A stretch of 41,255 nucleotides of DNA from Candidatus Anaerotruncus excrementipullorum (GCA_019114825.1 DXES01000121.1:1-41255), one strand, 5' to 3'. Positions 1 through 8,830 are shown, counted from the stretch's first letter. Numbers and translations are program-made. Notes: generated by a model from the sequence alone, not told the origin.

Positions 1-2
1 CC

Positions 3-1226
3 AAATTCGCCACCGACCAGATACAGGGGCTGGTGGACTTTCTGGTGGGGATGATGGAGCGTTTCGACCTCACCCCCCAGGAGGTGCTGCCGCTGGTCCA
101 GGAGCAGGCGGACTTCGCCGCCTTCTATACCAACAAAGCCCAGCTGCCGGAATATTTCCGGGGGTTGGAGATGGAGCCCATGCGCCTCTATTTCCAGATC
201 GAGTCCACCTCCTCCGCTTGGGTGATGCCGATGGAGGGCGGTTTTTTCTATGTACAGGCGTTCAACCAGGAGAACGGGCAGCTGGTCCAGTTCCATTGGC
301 TATTGATGCGGGCGCTGCTGCTGAGCGCCGCCATCGCCAGCATCTGCCTTGTGGTGGTGCTGCGCCGGGCGGTGCGGCCGATCAAAAAGCTGGACGCCGC
401 CATCCAGGAGGTGGCCCGGGGCAACTTCGACGTCTCGGTGGACCACAAGAGCCGGGACGAGATGGGCCATGTGGTGCGCAACTTCAACTGGATGGTCCGG
501 GAGCTGCGCAACATCGAATACCTGCGCAAGGACTTTGTGAGCAGCGTCTCCCACGAGTTCAAAACCCCCATCGCCGCCATCCGGGGCGGCGTCAAGCTGC
601 TCACCTCCACCCCCTTTTCCCAGCTGAGCCGGGAGAAATTCCAAAAATACACCGGCCTTATCTATAAGGAGGCCAACCGGATGGACTCCCTCTCCTCCAA
701 CCTGCTGCGCCTGTCCAGCCTGGAAAATCAGAGCGCCATGCAGAAGACCACCCGCTTCTCCCTGGATGAGCAGATCCGCCAGACGATCCTATTGATGGAG
801 AACCAGTGGAGCGCCAAGGGGATCAGCCTGGATATCCAGCTGGACCGGGTGGAGCTGCAGGGGGATCAGGAGCTGATCCAACAGGTGTGGATCAACCTGC
901 TCTCCAACGCCATTAAATTCACCGGCCCGGAGGGGAACATCTCCATCAAGCTGCGGGAACAGGGCCAATATGCCATGGTGGAGATTGCCGACGACGGCAT
1001 TGGCATGACCCAGGAGACCCAGCGGCGGATCTTTGAAAAATTCTACCAGGAGGACCGCTCCCGCTCCCGGGAGGGCAACGGCCTGGGCATGTCGATTGTG
1101 AAGCGCATTTTGGACCTCCACCGGGGCGCCATTGCCTATCAGAGCGCCCCGGGGGAGGGGACTATCTGCCGGGTACGGCTCCCCTTGCGGGAGGAGTCCA
1201 TCCAAACAGGGGAGGGCCTATCGTGA
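3..1226 (+). CDS. Sensor histidine kinase, 5' end cut by the window
   Basis: Membrane-bound two-component sensor kinase. The frame is open from base 3, so the true start lies upstream; the GTG at 33 is only an internal codon. Visible order: part of an extracytoplasmic sensor region, one membrane segment (about 300-365), a HAMP linker, HisKA with the H-box SHEFKTP (phospho-acceptor His at 552-554), then HATPase_c with N-box NLLSNAIKF, DDGIGM, FEKFYQ and GNGLGMSIVK. All catalytic boxes are intact, so it should be an active kinase. The first membrane segment and start are missing. The cognate response regulator is probably upstream, outside the window. The stop overlaps the next GTG start by 4 bases, which suggests translational coupling. 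The signal sensed cannot be told. Confidence 0.93.
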   Translation, partial: KFATDQIQGLVDFLVGMMERFDLTPQEVLPLVQEQADFAAFYTNKAQLPEYFRGLEMEPMRLYFQIESTSSAWVMPMEGGFFYVQAFNQENGQLVQFHWLLMRALLLSAAIASICLVVVLRRAVRPIKKLDAAIQEVARGNFDVSVDHKSRDEMGHVVRNFNWMVRELRNIEYLRKDFVSSVSHEFKTPIAAIRGGVKLLTSTPFSQLSREKFQKYTGLIYKEANRMDSLSSNLLRLSSLENQSAMQKTTRFSLDEQIRQTILLMENQWSAKGISLDIQLDRVELQGDQELIQQVWINLLSNAIKFTGPEGNISIKLREQGQYAMVEIADDGIGMTQETQRRIFEKFYQEDRSRSREGNGLGMSIVKRILDLHRGAIAYQSAPGEGTICRVRLPLREESIQTGEGLS

Positions 1227-2167
1227 AATTGGTGATTGCAGAACCGCTGCACATCCCCCAAAAGCGCCTGGAGGAGCTGCTGCGCCGGACGGTGGGGGAC
1301 CGGATGGAGGTGATCTCCTATGGGACCCCGCCCCAGAGCGGGGAGGAACTGGCCGGGCGCTGCCGCGAGGCGGATGCGGTGATCTTTTTAGATCTGCCGT
1401 TCAGCCGCCAGGTGCTCCGGCAGTGCCCCCGGCTCAAGCTGCTGTGTACCCTGATCACCGGGGTGGACCGCATCGACCTGCCGGCCTGCCGGGAACAGGG
1501 GATCGCTGTCTGCAACACGCCCGGCTATGCCTCCAATGCGGTGGCGGAGATGACCTTTGCGCTGCTCCTGGCGGTCACCCGCAAGGTGGTCGCCTGCGAC
1601 CGCGCCTCCCGCACCCAACAGGGCCAGCGGGGCCTCATGGGGGTGGAGCTGGAGGGCAAGACGTTCGGCGTTGCAGGGGCGGGGAGCATCGGCCTGCGGG
1701 TGGCCCGGATTGCCCAGGCGTTTGGCTGCCGGGTGCTCTGCTATAACCGCACCCCAAAACCGGAGACCGGGTTTCCCTTTGTGGACCTGGATACCCTGCT
1801 GCGCCAGAGCGACATCCTTTCCCTGCATCTGCCGCTCACCCCGCAGACCCAGCAGCTGCTCAACCGCCAGCGGCTGGCGGTGATGAAGCCCTCCGCCATC
1901 CTCATCAACACCGCCCGGGGCGGCCTGGTGGATAGCGCCGCCCTGGCCCAGCAGCTGCAGGAGGGCAGGCTGGCGGGCGCCGGCCTCGACGTACTGGACC
2001 TGGAGCCGCCCTTCCCGCCCGAGCATCCGCTGCTGCAGGCCCCCAATGTGGTGCTCGCCCCCCACATTGGCTTTGCCACCCGGGACGCCCTGGAGCGGCG
2101 GATCCGGCAGCTGGAGGAGAACCTGTCCGGCTGGCTGGGGGAGGGGGTCCCCCGCTATCCGGTTTGA
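1223..2167 (+). CDS. D-isomer-specific 2-hydroxyacid dehydrogenase
   Basis: A 314-residue NAD(P)-dependent oxidoreductase of the D-2-hydroxyacid dehydrogenase family (hydroxypyruvate/glyoxylate reductase or phosphoglycerate dehydrogenase-like). It reduces 2-oxoacids to D-2-hydroxyacids or does the reverse. The Rossmann motif GAGSIG is visible, as is the catalytic triad: Arg in NTARGG, Glu in LDLEPP and His in APHIGF. The length fits the short catalytic-plus-NAD form without an ACT domain, so it is unlikely to be a full SerA. Start is GTG, inside the GTGA overlap with the kinase stop, so it is probably co-translated with the kinase. The substrate cannot be fixed from sequence. Confidence 0.9.
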   Translation: MKLVIAEPLHIPQKRLEELLRRTVGDRMEVISYGTPPQSGEELAGRCREADAVIFLDLPFSRQVLRQCPRLKLLCTLITGVDRIDLPACREQGIAVCNTPGYASNAVAEMTFALLLAVTRKVVACDRASRTQQGQRGLMGVELEGKTFGVAGAGSIGLRVARIAQAFGCRVLCYNRTPKPETGFPFVDLDTLLRQSDILSLHLPLTPQTQQLLNRQRLAVMKPSAILINTARGGLVDSAALAQQLQEGRLAGAGLDVLDLEPPFPPEHPLLQAPNVVLAPHIGFATRDALERRIRQLEENLSGWLGEGVPRYPV

Positions 2168-2175
2168 TATGGAAA

Positions 2176-2211
2176 AACGGCTGCCTATCCGGGCAAGGAT
2201 GGGCAGCCGTT
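2176..2211. terminator. Intrinsic terminator between convergent genes
   Basis: A 10-bp inverted repeat, AACGGCTGCC (2176-2185) and GGCAGCCGTT (2202-2211), lies between the dehydrogenase stop and the stop of the minus-strand flippase. On the minus strand the stem is followed by TTTTT, a good terminator. On the plus strand the trailing T-run is interrupted (TCTCGTGTTT), so it works less clearly in that direction. Confidence 0.8.
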
Positions 2212-2218
2212 CTCGTGT

Positions 2219-3751
2219 TTATGGGTGAGGGCAGGTGTCTTTGGCACAAGGCCCGCCTACCGGCCGCCCGGAGTAGCCGCTCAGCCGCAATAGCGCCAGA
2301 TAGCCGGCGGCCGAGAGCAGGACGGGCAGGGCGGCCCCGGCCAGCCCGGGCAGGCTGGGCAAAACCCCCGCCCGCAGCAGCAGTTTCACCGAGAGGGCGG
2401 AGATACCGATACAGCAGAGGGGTTTGAGCAGCTTTTCATAGAGATCGAAGGGGAAGCGGGAGACGCTGGCCAGCCGGGAGAGGCTCAGGGAGAAGTTGAA
2501 CACCTCGCTGCACACGATCACCAGGAGATACCCCTTGATCCCCCACACGGGCAACAGGCAGTAGACGCACAGCATACTGCCCGCCGCATCCAACACGTTG
2601 TAGCGCATCACCGCCACCTGTTCATCCAATCCCTTGAGCATGCAGTCCACTGCGGTGTCCAGATACATCACCGGCACCACCGGGGCCAGCAGCCGGATAT
2701 AGACGGCCAGATCCGGGTTGGGGGATAGAAAGGCGGCGATCTGGCGGGGGAAGGAGAAGAGCACGCCACAGACCCCCAGGGAGCAGAGCAGGTTGAAGCT
2801 GATCAGCCGCTCCATCAGGTGGCCGATCGGCTGCCCCTGGCTGTGCCTGCGGGCGATCTCCGGGATGCTCAGGTTGGAAAAGGAGTTTAAAAAGGCGGCG
2901 GGGAAGAGGATCACCGGCAGTGCCAACCCATGTACCGTCCCGAACATGGAGAGGGAGGCCCCGGCCGAAAGGCCGCCCGCCTGCAGCCGGATGGGCACCA
3001 GCAGGTTTTTTACGGTGGTAAGCCCGGTGCGCAGGTAGGAGCTGGCCGCCACCGGCAGGGCGATGCCCAGCATCCGGGCCAAAAGCCGCCGCCCCTGGCT
3101 GGCGGGCCTGCGGTAGCGGCGGCTGTCGGCCCGGTAGAAGAGGAAGGCCGCCAGCCAGGAGATCCCCTCCGCCACCACGCCAGAGCCGGTGATCGCCAGA
3201 CAGGCGTACTCCAAGCCCGGCGGCATCAGCAGCGTCAGGGCGGCCATGGAGAGGGTGACCTTCAAAAACTGCTCCAGCACCGAGGCGGCCGCAGACTTGG
3301 CCACCCGCCCCACCGCGTTGAAATATCCGCCCAGGGCGCAGGACATGGACAAAAACGGCATGGAGAGGGCCATCACCCTGAGCGGCCGGACGGTCGCCCC
3401 CGAGCCCAATACCGCCAGCCCGATCCAGGGCGCGCTGTAAAACAGGACCGCTCCGGCGGCAGCCCCAAAAAAGCACCCATACCCCAGGCAGCGGGCCATG
3501 GCGGGGCGGATATTCCCGCTATTTTTCCCCAGCTCCTCCGCCACCAGGCGGGTGGAGGCCAGGTTGATGCCGGAGGTGGCGAAGGTGACCGCCAGGCCGT
3601 AGACCGACATGATCAGCTGGAAGACCCCCATCCCCTGGGAGCCGATCTTTTTGGCAATGTAGAGGTTGAACCAGACCCCCACCCCGTTCATCAGCAGGGA
3701 GGTGCCGGTGAGGATCAAGGCGTTCATTACAAACCGCTGGACTTTTTTCAT
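2219..3751 (-). CDS. spoVB: SpoVB-like polysaccharide/lipid flippase (MOP superfamily)
   Basis: A 510-residue polytopic membrane protein of the MVF/MATE-like (MOP) superfamily. It resembles stage V sporulation protein B and related lipid-linked oligosaccharide flippases, which are needed for spore cortex peptidoglycan or for cell envelope polymers. The N-terminus (MKKVQRFVMNALILTGTSLL, then VGVWFNLYIAKKIG) and the GVFQLIMSVYGL segment are typical. About 14 hydrophobic segments are visible. The ATG is preceded by a weak GGTGA. A TATAAG box at 3784-3789 (minus strand) could be part of its promoter, but I see no convincing -35; sporulation-sigma control is possible but not shown. It stands alone on its strand. 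Whether it acts in sporulation or in another envelope pathway is not certain, because this family has several paralogues per genome. Confidence 0.85.
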   Translation of the reverse strand: MKKVQRFVMNALILTGTSLLMNGVGVWFNLYIAKKIGSQGMGVFQLIMSVYGLAVTFATSGINLASTRLVAEELGKNSGNIRPAMARCLGYGCFFGAAAGAVLFYSAPWIGLAVLGSGATVRPLRVMALSMPFLSMSCALGGYFNAVGRVAKSAAASVLEQFLKVTLSMAALTLLMPPGLEYACLAITGSGVVAEGISWLAAFLFYRADSRRYRRPASQGRRLLARMLGIALPVAASSYLRTGLTTVKNLLVPIRLQAGGLSAGASLSMFGTVHGLALPVILFPAAFLNSFSNLSIPEIARRHSQGQPIGHLMERLISFNLLCSLGVCGVLFSFPRQIAAFLSPNPDLAVYIRLLAPVVPVMYLDTAVDCMLKGLDEQVAVMRYNVLDAAGSMLCVYCLLPVWGIKGYLLVIVCSEVFNFSLSLSRLASVSRFPFDLYEKLLKPLCCIGISALSVKLLLRAGVLPSLPGLAGAALPVLLSAAGYLALLRLSGYSGRPVGGPCAKDTCPHP

Positions 3752-3918
3752 AGCGTCACCACTGTTTCCAGGTATTCACCCTACTTATATGAGAAAACTG
3801 GAAAAAGTAGTTCTCGCTCCAAGAATCGGGGCGGGGCGCTGTCCCTTTTCCCTTCCGGCGGCGGTTCTATAGGATACAGGCCAAAACCATTCGGTTTTGC
3901 CGGAGAAAAACGGATGGG

Positions 3919-3947
3919 GTGACTTTTTGTGAAAGCTGTGATATACT
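3919..3947 (+). promoter_or_regulatory. Candidate sigma-A promoter for the ABC cassette
   Basis: GTGACT (3919-3924), a 17-base spacer and TATACT (3942-3947). The -35 matches the consensus at 4 of 6 and the -10 at 5 of 6. It is 24 bases upstream of the ATPase ATG. The rest of the 220-base gap from 3752 holds only the minus-strand flippase leader and no other structure I can support. Confidence 0.6.
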
Positions 3948-3971
3948 AGGGGGCAAGGCGGTGATTGAGGG

Positions 3972-4640
3972 ATGTTTCAACTGCAAGGCCTTACCAAGGC
4001 GTACGGCCCGGCGCGGGTGCTCCAAGGGGTAGATCTAGAGCTGCGCCCGGGGGAGGCCGTCTGCCTGGCGGGGGCCAACGCCGCAGGGAAGACCACCCTG
4101 CTCACCATCGCCGCCGGCCTGCAAAAGGCGGACGGCGGCCGGATCCTCCGGGAGGGGAAGCTGGGCTACCTGCCCCAGGAGAGCAGCCTGCTGGAGGACC
4201 TGACGGTGGAGGAGAACTTGGCCCTCTGGTACGCGGCCAACCGCCGCCCCAAAGCCGCCCTCTTTGCCCCCCAGTCGCCTGAACAGGCGCTGGAGCTGGA
4301 GCCCCACCGGAAAAAACGGGTGAGCCGGGTGTCCGGCGGGATCAAGCGCCGGGCCGGCCTGGCGGCGGCCCTCTCCGGCCGGCCCCAGTGGCTTTTGATG
4401 GATGAACCGTTTACCGCCCTGGATTTGCAGAGCCGCCAGGTGATCCTCACCCTGCTGCACACTTTGCGCGGGGAGGGGACGGGCATCCTGTTTTCCTCCC
4501 ACGACCCGGCCGCCATTGCGGCCTGCGCGGACCGGCTATTGCTTTTAAAGGCGGGCCGCATCCAGGAGGAGTTGGACTTGAGCCAAGTCCCCCCGCCAAA
4601 GCGTCTGACCCGCACCATCGAGATCCTTGCAAACGCATAA
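3972..4640 (+). CDS. ABC transporter ATP-binding protein
   Basis: A 222-residue cytoplasmic ATPase that powers an ABC-2 type exporter. Walker A is GANAAGKTT, the Q-loop region is YLPQESSLL, the signature is VSGGIKRRAGLA, Walker B is WLLMDEP with the adjacent D-loop, and the switch histidine is in SSHDP. All are intact. A GGCGG (about 3957-3961) lies about 10 bases before the ATG. Its partners are probably the two permeases at 6440-7609 and 7594-8613, since the run shares strand and close spacing and ends at one terminator. The 4687-6405 gene lies between the ATPase and the permeases. The substrate is unknown. Confidence 0.9.
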   Translation: MFQLQGLTKAYGPARVLQGVDLELRPGEAVCLAGANAAGKTTLLTIAAGLQKADGGRILREGKLGYLPQESSLLEDLTVEENLALWYAANRRPKAALFAPQSPEQALELEPHRKKRVSRVSGGIKRRAGLAAALSGRPQWLLMDEPFTALDLQSRQVILTLLHTLRGEGTGILFSSHDPAAIAACADRLLLLKAGRIQEELDLSQVPPPKRLTRTIEILANA

Positions 4641-4686
4641 CCAATAGAGCGAAAACAAATCTGTGAATGGAAAAGGAGGAGTTCCT

Positions 4687-6405
4687 ATGGATGAAAACCA
4701 GATGGAGAACAATCAGGAGGGCATGCCCTCTGCGAACCAGGAGGCCCCGGTGACCCCCAGTCCGGAGCCGGCGCTTGCGGCGGACCAGGCGGCCGCCCCC
4801 GCCCCCAAGAGCAAGCTCCCCATGGTGCTGGGCGGGATCATTGTGGTGCTGATCATCGCCATTGTGGCCTGCTTTGCCCTGGGCGTGTTCGGCGGGGACC
4901 CGGAAAAGGCGCTGGATAAGGCGTTTGAGGCCACCGCCCAGGACCAGGAGGCGTTTTTGCAGCAGCTGCAGGAGGAGCTGCCCGCCTTCCGCCTGCTCTA
5001 TGGCGGCGAAAGCGGCGCCCGCAGCTCGGATTTCCAGTTTACCCTGGGGGCGCTGGAGTTCGCCAGCGCGTCGCCGGAGGAGCTGGCGCTGGTCAACCAG
5101 TTTGTCCAGGGCAGCGGGATGCACGGGACCTTTGTCTCCGACCCGGAGAACAGCGTCTATGAGCTGGATGGCACCCTGCAGCTGGCCGGCATGGATCTGC
5201 TGGGGCTGTATGGCTATCTCTCCCCCGACCAGGTGGCGTTTGGCGTGCCGGATTTCTCCGAGACCGCCCTGTCGGTCAACCTGCAGACGCTGGCGGAGGA
5301 TCTGACCAATAGCCCGCTCACCGCCGGAAGCATCTCCCCGGAGGAGGCCCAGCAGGCCCAGGACGCCATCCAGGCCCTGCTGCAGTACATGAATGCCCTG
5401 ATGAACATCCAGGGCGCCAGCGCCGAGATGGAGGAGGACATTATGGCCATGCTCTCCACTCTGCGGGAGGGCGCCACCTATGAGGATCTGGGCAGCGAGG
5501 ATGGGCTGAAGGTCTACGCCATGGACATCCCCGGCAGCAATGTCAAGCAGTTCCTCAGCGACCTGGTGGAGTATATCTATGTGGACAGCAGCGTCGGCCA
5601 GGCGATGGCGGGGCTGTACAACGCCGCCGGCGGCATGGAGCTGAACTACCAGGATTGGCTCCAGCAGGAGATGCTGTCCGTGCTCCAGAGCGAGGAGATG
5701 CCCGAGCTGCCCCTGCATGTGGTGGTGAAGGTGGGCAGCGGCGATTTGATCCGCGGCATGGACATCTCCCTGGATAGCCCCGAGCTGGCGGCCCAAGGCC
5801 TGGAGGAGCTGCGCTTCTTCTACACCGAGGACGAGAACCACAACCAGGAGGGCGCCTTCTATCTGAAGGCCTCCGACGCAGAGAGCGGCACGGCGGTGGA
5901 GCTGAATGTGCCGGTCACCGCCACCTACCAGGACGGCGTCTACCAGATTGCGGTCTCGTTGAGCCTGCCGGAGACCGAGGGCGTGGTGGCCGATATGACC
6001 GAGACCATCTCCATGGGCCAGGATGGCAGCTACCAGCTGGGCTTTGACTATACCATCAATGTCCAGGATCAGGCCTATCCGGATGCCAATATGGACGCGA
6101 CGGTCAACTTCAATATGGAGGGCACCGTCACCGAGGACGGGGACGCCGTGACCTACGATTTCCCCACCATCCAGATGAGCATCGGCTCTGCGGGCGAGGT
6201 AATCGGCTTCTCTTGCTCGGCCAGCGCCACCAGCACGCCGGTGGAGGGCCCCTACACCATCAGCCGTCCCACCCTGGAGCTGCTCACCGCCAGCCAGGAA
6301 GAGCTGAACGCGGAGCTGCAGAAGTATATGGATGGCTTCGAGAATCTGGTGGGCCCGCTGATGGGCAGCCTGATGGGCGTCAGCATGATGGAGCCCGCTG
6401 CCTGA
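4687..6405 (+). CDS. Membrane-anchored extracytoplasmic protein, function unknown
   Basis: A 572-residue protein that I do not recognise. The ATG at 4687 is chosen over the upstream GTG at 4663 because AAGGAGG (4673-4679) sits 7 bases before it. Residues 1-43 are acidic and Pro/Ala/Gln-rich and should be cytoplasmic. Residues 44-67 form one strong membrane helix with no lipobox. About 500 residues should lie outside; they are acidic, with few lysines, and their alternating polar/hydrophobic pattern suggests beta-rich folds. Helical stretches rich in Gln/Glu/Ala occur near residues 210-260. It lies between an ABC ATPase and two permeases, which suggests a periplasmic/cell-wall partner or substrate-binding accessory. 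That role is inferred from position only. Confidence 0.85.
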   Translation: MDENQMENNQEGMPSANQEAPVTPSPEPALAADQAAAPAPKSKLPMVLGGIIVVLIIAIVACFALGVFGGDPEKALDKAFEATAQDQEAFLQQLQEELPAFRLLYGGESGARSSDFQFTLGALEFASASPEELALVNQFVQGSGMHGTFVSDPENSVYELDGTLQLAGMDLLGLYGYLSPDQVAFGVPDFSETALSVNLQTLAEDLTNSPLTAGSISPEEAQQAQDAIQALLQYMNALMNIQGASAEMEEDIMAMLSTLREGATYEDLGSEDGLKVYAMDIPGSNVKQFLSDLVEYIYVDSSVGQAMAGLYNAAGGMELNYQDWLQQEMLSVLQSEEMPELPLHVVVKVGSGDLIRGMDISLDSPELAAQGLEELRFFYTEDENHNQEGAFYLKASDAESGTAVELNVPVTATYQDGVYQIAVSLSLPETEGVVADMTETISMGQDGSYQLGFDYTINVQDQAYPDANMDATVNFNMEGTVTEDGDAVTYDFPTIQMSIGSAGEVIGFSCSASATSTPVEGPYTISRPTLELLTASQEELNAELQKYMDGFENLVGPLMGSLMGVSMMEPAA

Positions 6406-6439
6406 CCCCTGGGCCGGCAGATCCCTGTTGGGAGTTTCT

Positions 6440-7609
6440 ATGAGGTTATTGATCGTTTCGTTTTGGATCGCATGCAAACACAGCAGCCGCCGGCTGCTGT
6501 GTTTGCTTTGCGTTTTTTTGGTTTTGGCGGGGTTGGTGGGGCTGGGCTTTGCCCTGCAGCCTCAAACGGAGCATCCCCGGGCGGTGGTGGCGGTGGTGAA
6601 CCGGGACCAGAACCCCCTGAGCCAGCAGGCGATGGAGTGGTTGGCCCAGGCCGGACCGGTCCAGGGGTTGGAGGGGATTTTGAAGCTGCGCTTTTTGGAC
6701 CAGGAGCCAGAACCGGGGAGCGGTTACACCGCTGTGGTCACCGTCCCTGATGGCTTTTTGGAGAGCGTACTCAACGGCTCCAACCTCTCCCCCAAGCTCC
6801 AGGTGGATGTGGGTTCCCCCCTGGAGGCCCTGTGGGTGGAGCGCATCGCCGAGGCCGGGGCCAGCTGGCTTACCAACGCCCAGCTGGGGGTCTACACGGT
6901 GCAGGAGCAGATTGGCTACGGCCGGGGGATGGACGCCCGCCAGTACGATATCCTGTTGGCGGGGATCAATATGGCCTACCTGCGGGCATTTTTTGACCGG
7001 CTGGACCCGTTGGAGATCGAGGAGCTCTCCGCCTCCGGGGGCCTGTCCCTGCCCGCCTACTACCTGCTGGCAGCGGCGGTGGTGCTGCTCTTTGCCTATG
7101 GCTTTCTGTTCCAGCCCGCCTGCCGGGATCTGTGGGCCTTTTCCCGGAGCTGCGGGCGGCGGATTTCCCTGTTTTTTGCCGCCGCTGCCCATGTCTACCT
7201 GTTGACGCTGGTGCTGTGCATCCTGATCACAGCGGCCGCCCGGGGGCTGTTGGCTCTGCAGGTGGCCTCCTGGCCGCACCTGCTCCTGCTGGCCCTCTTG
7301 GTGGGCGGAGGGGTCTGCCTGGCAGCGGTGCTGTTTCGGGCCTATGCCCCCTGTGCCGCCGCCTGTATCCTCTGCGCCCTGGGGATGGGGGCCTGCGGCG
7401 GCGGTTTTCTGCCGCTGGCCCTGATGCCGGTGGGGTTTGAACGGCTGGCGCCCTTGTTGCCCTTCTGGCAGGGGCTGCGGCTGCTGGGGCAGGTGTTCGG
7501 GGAGCCGGGGCAGCCCCTTTGGCAGCCGCTGGCTATGGGGATTCTGCTGTGGACGGCCGCCGCGCTGGCCTGGTTTGGAAGGAGGGGACGCCAATGCGCT
7601 ACTTCCTGA
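6440..7609 (+). CDS. ABC-2 type permease subunit A
   Basis: A 389-residue integral membrane protein. The ATG at 6440 follows GGGAG (6430-6434); the GTG at 6428 is not preferred. It has one membrane helix near residues 18-40, an extracytoplasmic domain of about 160 residues, then about five helices (near 205-228, 245-270, 277-300, 303-335 and 368-385). This is the layout of ABC-2/YhgE-type export permeases. It overlaps the next permease start by 16 bases. The pair probably forms a heterodimer driven by the 3972 ATPase. The substrate is unknown. The large loop between helices 1 and 2 is typical of exporters of peptides, drugs or polymers. Confidence 0.82.
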   Translation: MRLLIVSFWIACKHSSRRLLCLLCVFLVLAGLVGLGFALQPQTEHPRAVVAVVNRDQNPLSQQAMEWLAQAGPVQGLEGILKLRFLDQEPEPGSGYTAVVTVPDGFLESVLNGSNLSPKLQVDVGSPLEALWVERIAEAGASWLTNAQLGVYTVQEQIGYGRGMDARQYDILLAGINMAYLRAFFDRLDPLEIEELSASGGLSLPAYYLLAAAVVLLFAYGFLFQPACRDLWAFSRSCGRRISLFFAAAAHVYLLTLVLCILITAAARGLLALQVASWPHLLLLALLVGGGVCLAAVLFRAYAPCAAACILCALGMGACGGGFLPLALMPVGFERLAPLLPFWQGLRLLGQVFGEPGQPLWQPLAMGILLWTAAALAWFGRRGRQCATS

Positions 7610-8613
7610 CCCTTTTGCGCGCCCATCTGGTTTGCCGGCTGCGTTCCTCCGCCTTTTGGGCCTGCGCCCTCTGTTTTTTGCTGCTGGCGGCAACATTGGC
7701 GGCCGCCCTGCCACAGGAAAACCGGTTGAGCCTGGAGGTGGGCCTGCTTCCCCGAGGGACCTGGGGGGAGCAGGTGGCCGGACAGCTCCTGTCGGGGGAG
7801 GATTTCCGCTACCGGCGGTATACCCAGCGCCGGGAGCTGGAACGGGATATCCTTACCGGGACCCTCCACTGCGGCTACCTGTTGGAGGAGGGGGAGGTGA
7901 CGGCGCTGGTCACCGATGGCTCCTACATGCGTCCGCTGCTGGATGAGCTGGTGTTCACCGCCGCCAACCAGGTGGATGCCCCCACCATTGCCCTGGAGTT
8001 TTTGCGGCAGAGCGGCCAGCCCACCCAGGGGACCGCGGAGACCTTCCAGCGCCTGTCCAAAACCGAACCGCCTATGACGGTGGAGGTGGTGGAGCTGGGG
8101 AAGGGGGCGCCCCTGGAGCGCCTGGCCCAGGGCGGCGCCCAGCCGCTCTTCTATGCCTGCCTGGTCACCGCCTTCTTGGCGTCGGCGGTGGCCGCCGCCC
8201 TGCTGGATTCCCCCCGGCGCCAGCAGGCCCTGCGCCAGCTGGCGGTGTTGGGCGGCCGCCGGATGGGGACCGCCCTGGGAAGTGCGGCGGGGGAGCTACT
8301 GCTGAATATTCCGGTGTTGGCGGCTGCCCAGCTGGCTGCCGGGGTCTTCCTGCCCAACGCCTACTACCCCTGGCAGGCCCGGGCGGTGCTGTCGGCGGCG
8401 TTGGCCGTCCTAGCCGCCCTGTGCTATCTGGCGGCCGGCGCTGCCCGGCGGTTTCAGCGGGTTTTGGCGGTGCTGCTGCCCCTGTGGTGCTTTGGAGACG
8501 TGTTCTTTTCCGGTGCGCTGATCGATCCCGCCCGGCTGCCCTATGGGCTGGGGGCGCTGCGGCTGTTCTCCCCGGCCTGGTACGGCCTGCGGCTGTTGGA
8601 AAGTTTCCTATAA
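7594..8613 (+). CDS. ABC-2 type permease subunit B
   Basis: A 339-residue membrane protein with the same plan as its upstream neighbour: one N-terminal helix (near residues 18-38), a loop of about 150 residues, then helices near 187-207, 230-255, 264-285 and 290-312. The ATG at 7594 is chosen because GGAAGGAGGGG (7577-7587) precedes it; the frame is open back to 7519, but that part reads as out-of-frame DNA of the first permease. It is probably the second half of a heterodimeric exporter, and the two permeases may be an old duplication. The substrate is unknown. Confidence 0.82.
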   Translation: MRYFLTLLRAHLVCRLRSSAFWACALCFLLLAATLAAALPQENRLSLEVGLLPRGTWGEQVAGQLLSGEDFRYRRYTQRRELERDILTGTLHCGYLLEEGEVTALVTDGSYMRPLLDELVFTAANQVDAPTIALEFLRQSGQPTQGTAETFQRLSKTEPPMTVEVVELGKGAPLERLAQGGAQPLFYACLVTAFLASAVAAALLDSPRRQQALRQLAVLGGRRMGTALGSAAGELLLNIPVLAAAQLAAGVFLPNAYYPWQARAVLSAALAVLAALCYLAAGAARRFQRVLAVLLPLWCFGDVFFSGALIDPARLPYGLGALRLFSPAWYGLRLLESFL

Positions 8614-8626
8614 AGGAGGAGTATGG

Positions 8627-8791
8627 ATGTACGGCTGTGCAATCCTGTCCACATTGGGCGCCTGGGTTTTGGGCCTGGTGTTGGATGCGAACATCGGCTT
8701 TTCCCCTTTGGGATTTTTAGAGCTGCGGATACTGCTGCCGGTTTTGGCTATGGGGCTCAACCTGCTCTACCGAATCAATCGGAACCGCTAA
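8627..8791 (+). CDS. Small membrane protein, 54 residues
   Basis: A short reading frame with a very strong ribosome site: AAGGAGGAG (8613-8621) lies 5-7 bases before the ATG at 8627. An ATG at 8623 in another frame is too close to the site. The product has two hydrophobic stretches (about residues 4-22 and 28-48) joined by a short turn, and a basic Arg/Asn tail. It starts 13 bases after the permease stop and is the last gene before the terminator, so it is probably co-expressed with the exporter. I do not recognise a family. Confidence 0.7.
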   Translation: MYGCAILSTLGAWVLGLVLDANIGFSPLGFLELRILLPVLAMGLNLLYRINRNR

Positions 8792-8830
8792 TGGCCTTAA
8801 ATATGCTGTAACGTAAAACAACTTTACAGG

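Noticed and set aside
1223-2167. vanS-vanH type glycopeptide resistance locus
   Set aside because: Order kinase then D-hydroxyacid dehydrogenase is suggestive, but the dehydrogenase lacks a clear D-lactate dehydrogenase look, and no D-Ala-D-Lac ligase or VanX follows.
4447-6477. 676-residue open frame on the minus strand
   Set aside because: It lies antisense to a well-supported gene with a strong ribosome site, and its product is low-complexity, rich in His, Gly, Leu and Gln, as expected of GC-rich antisense frames.
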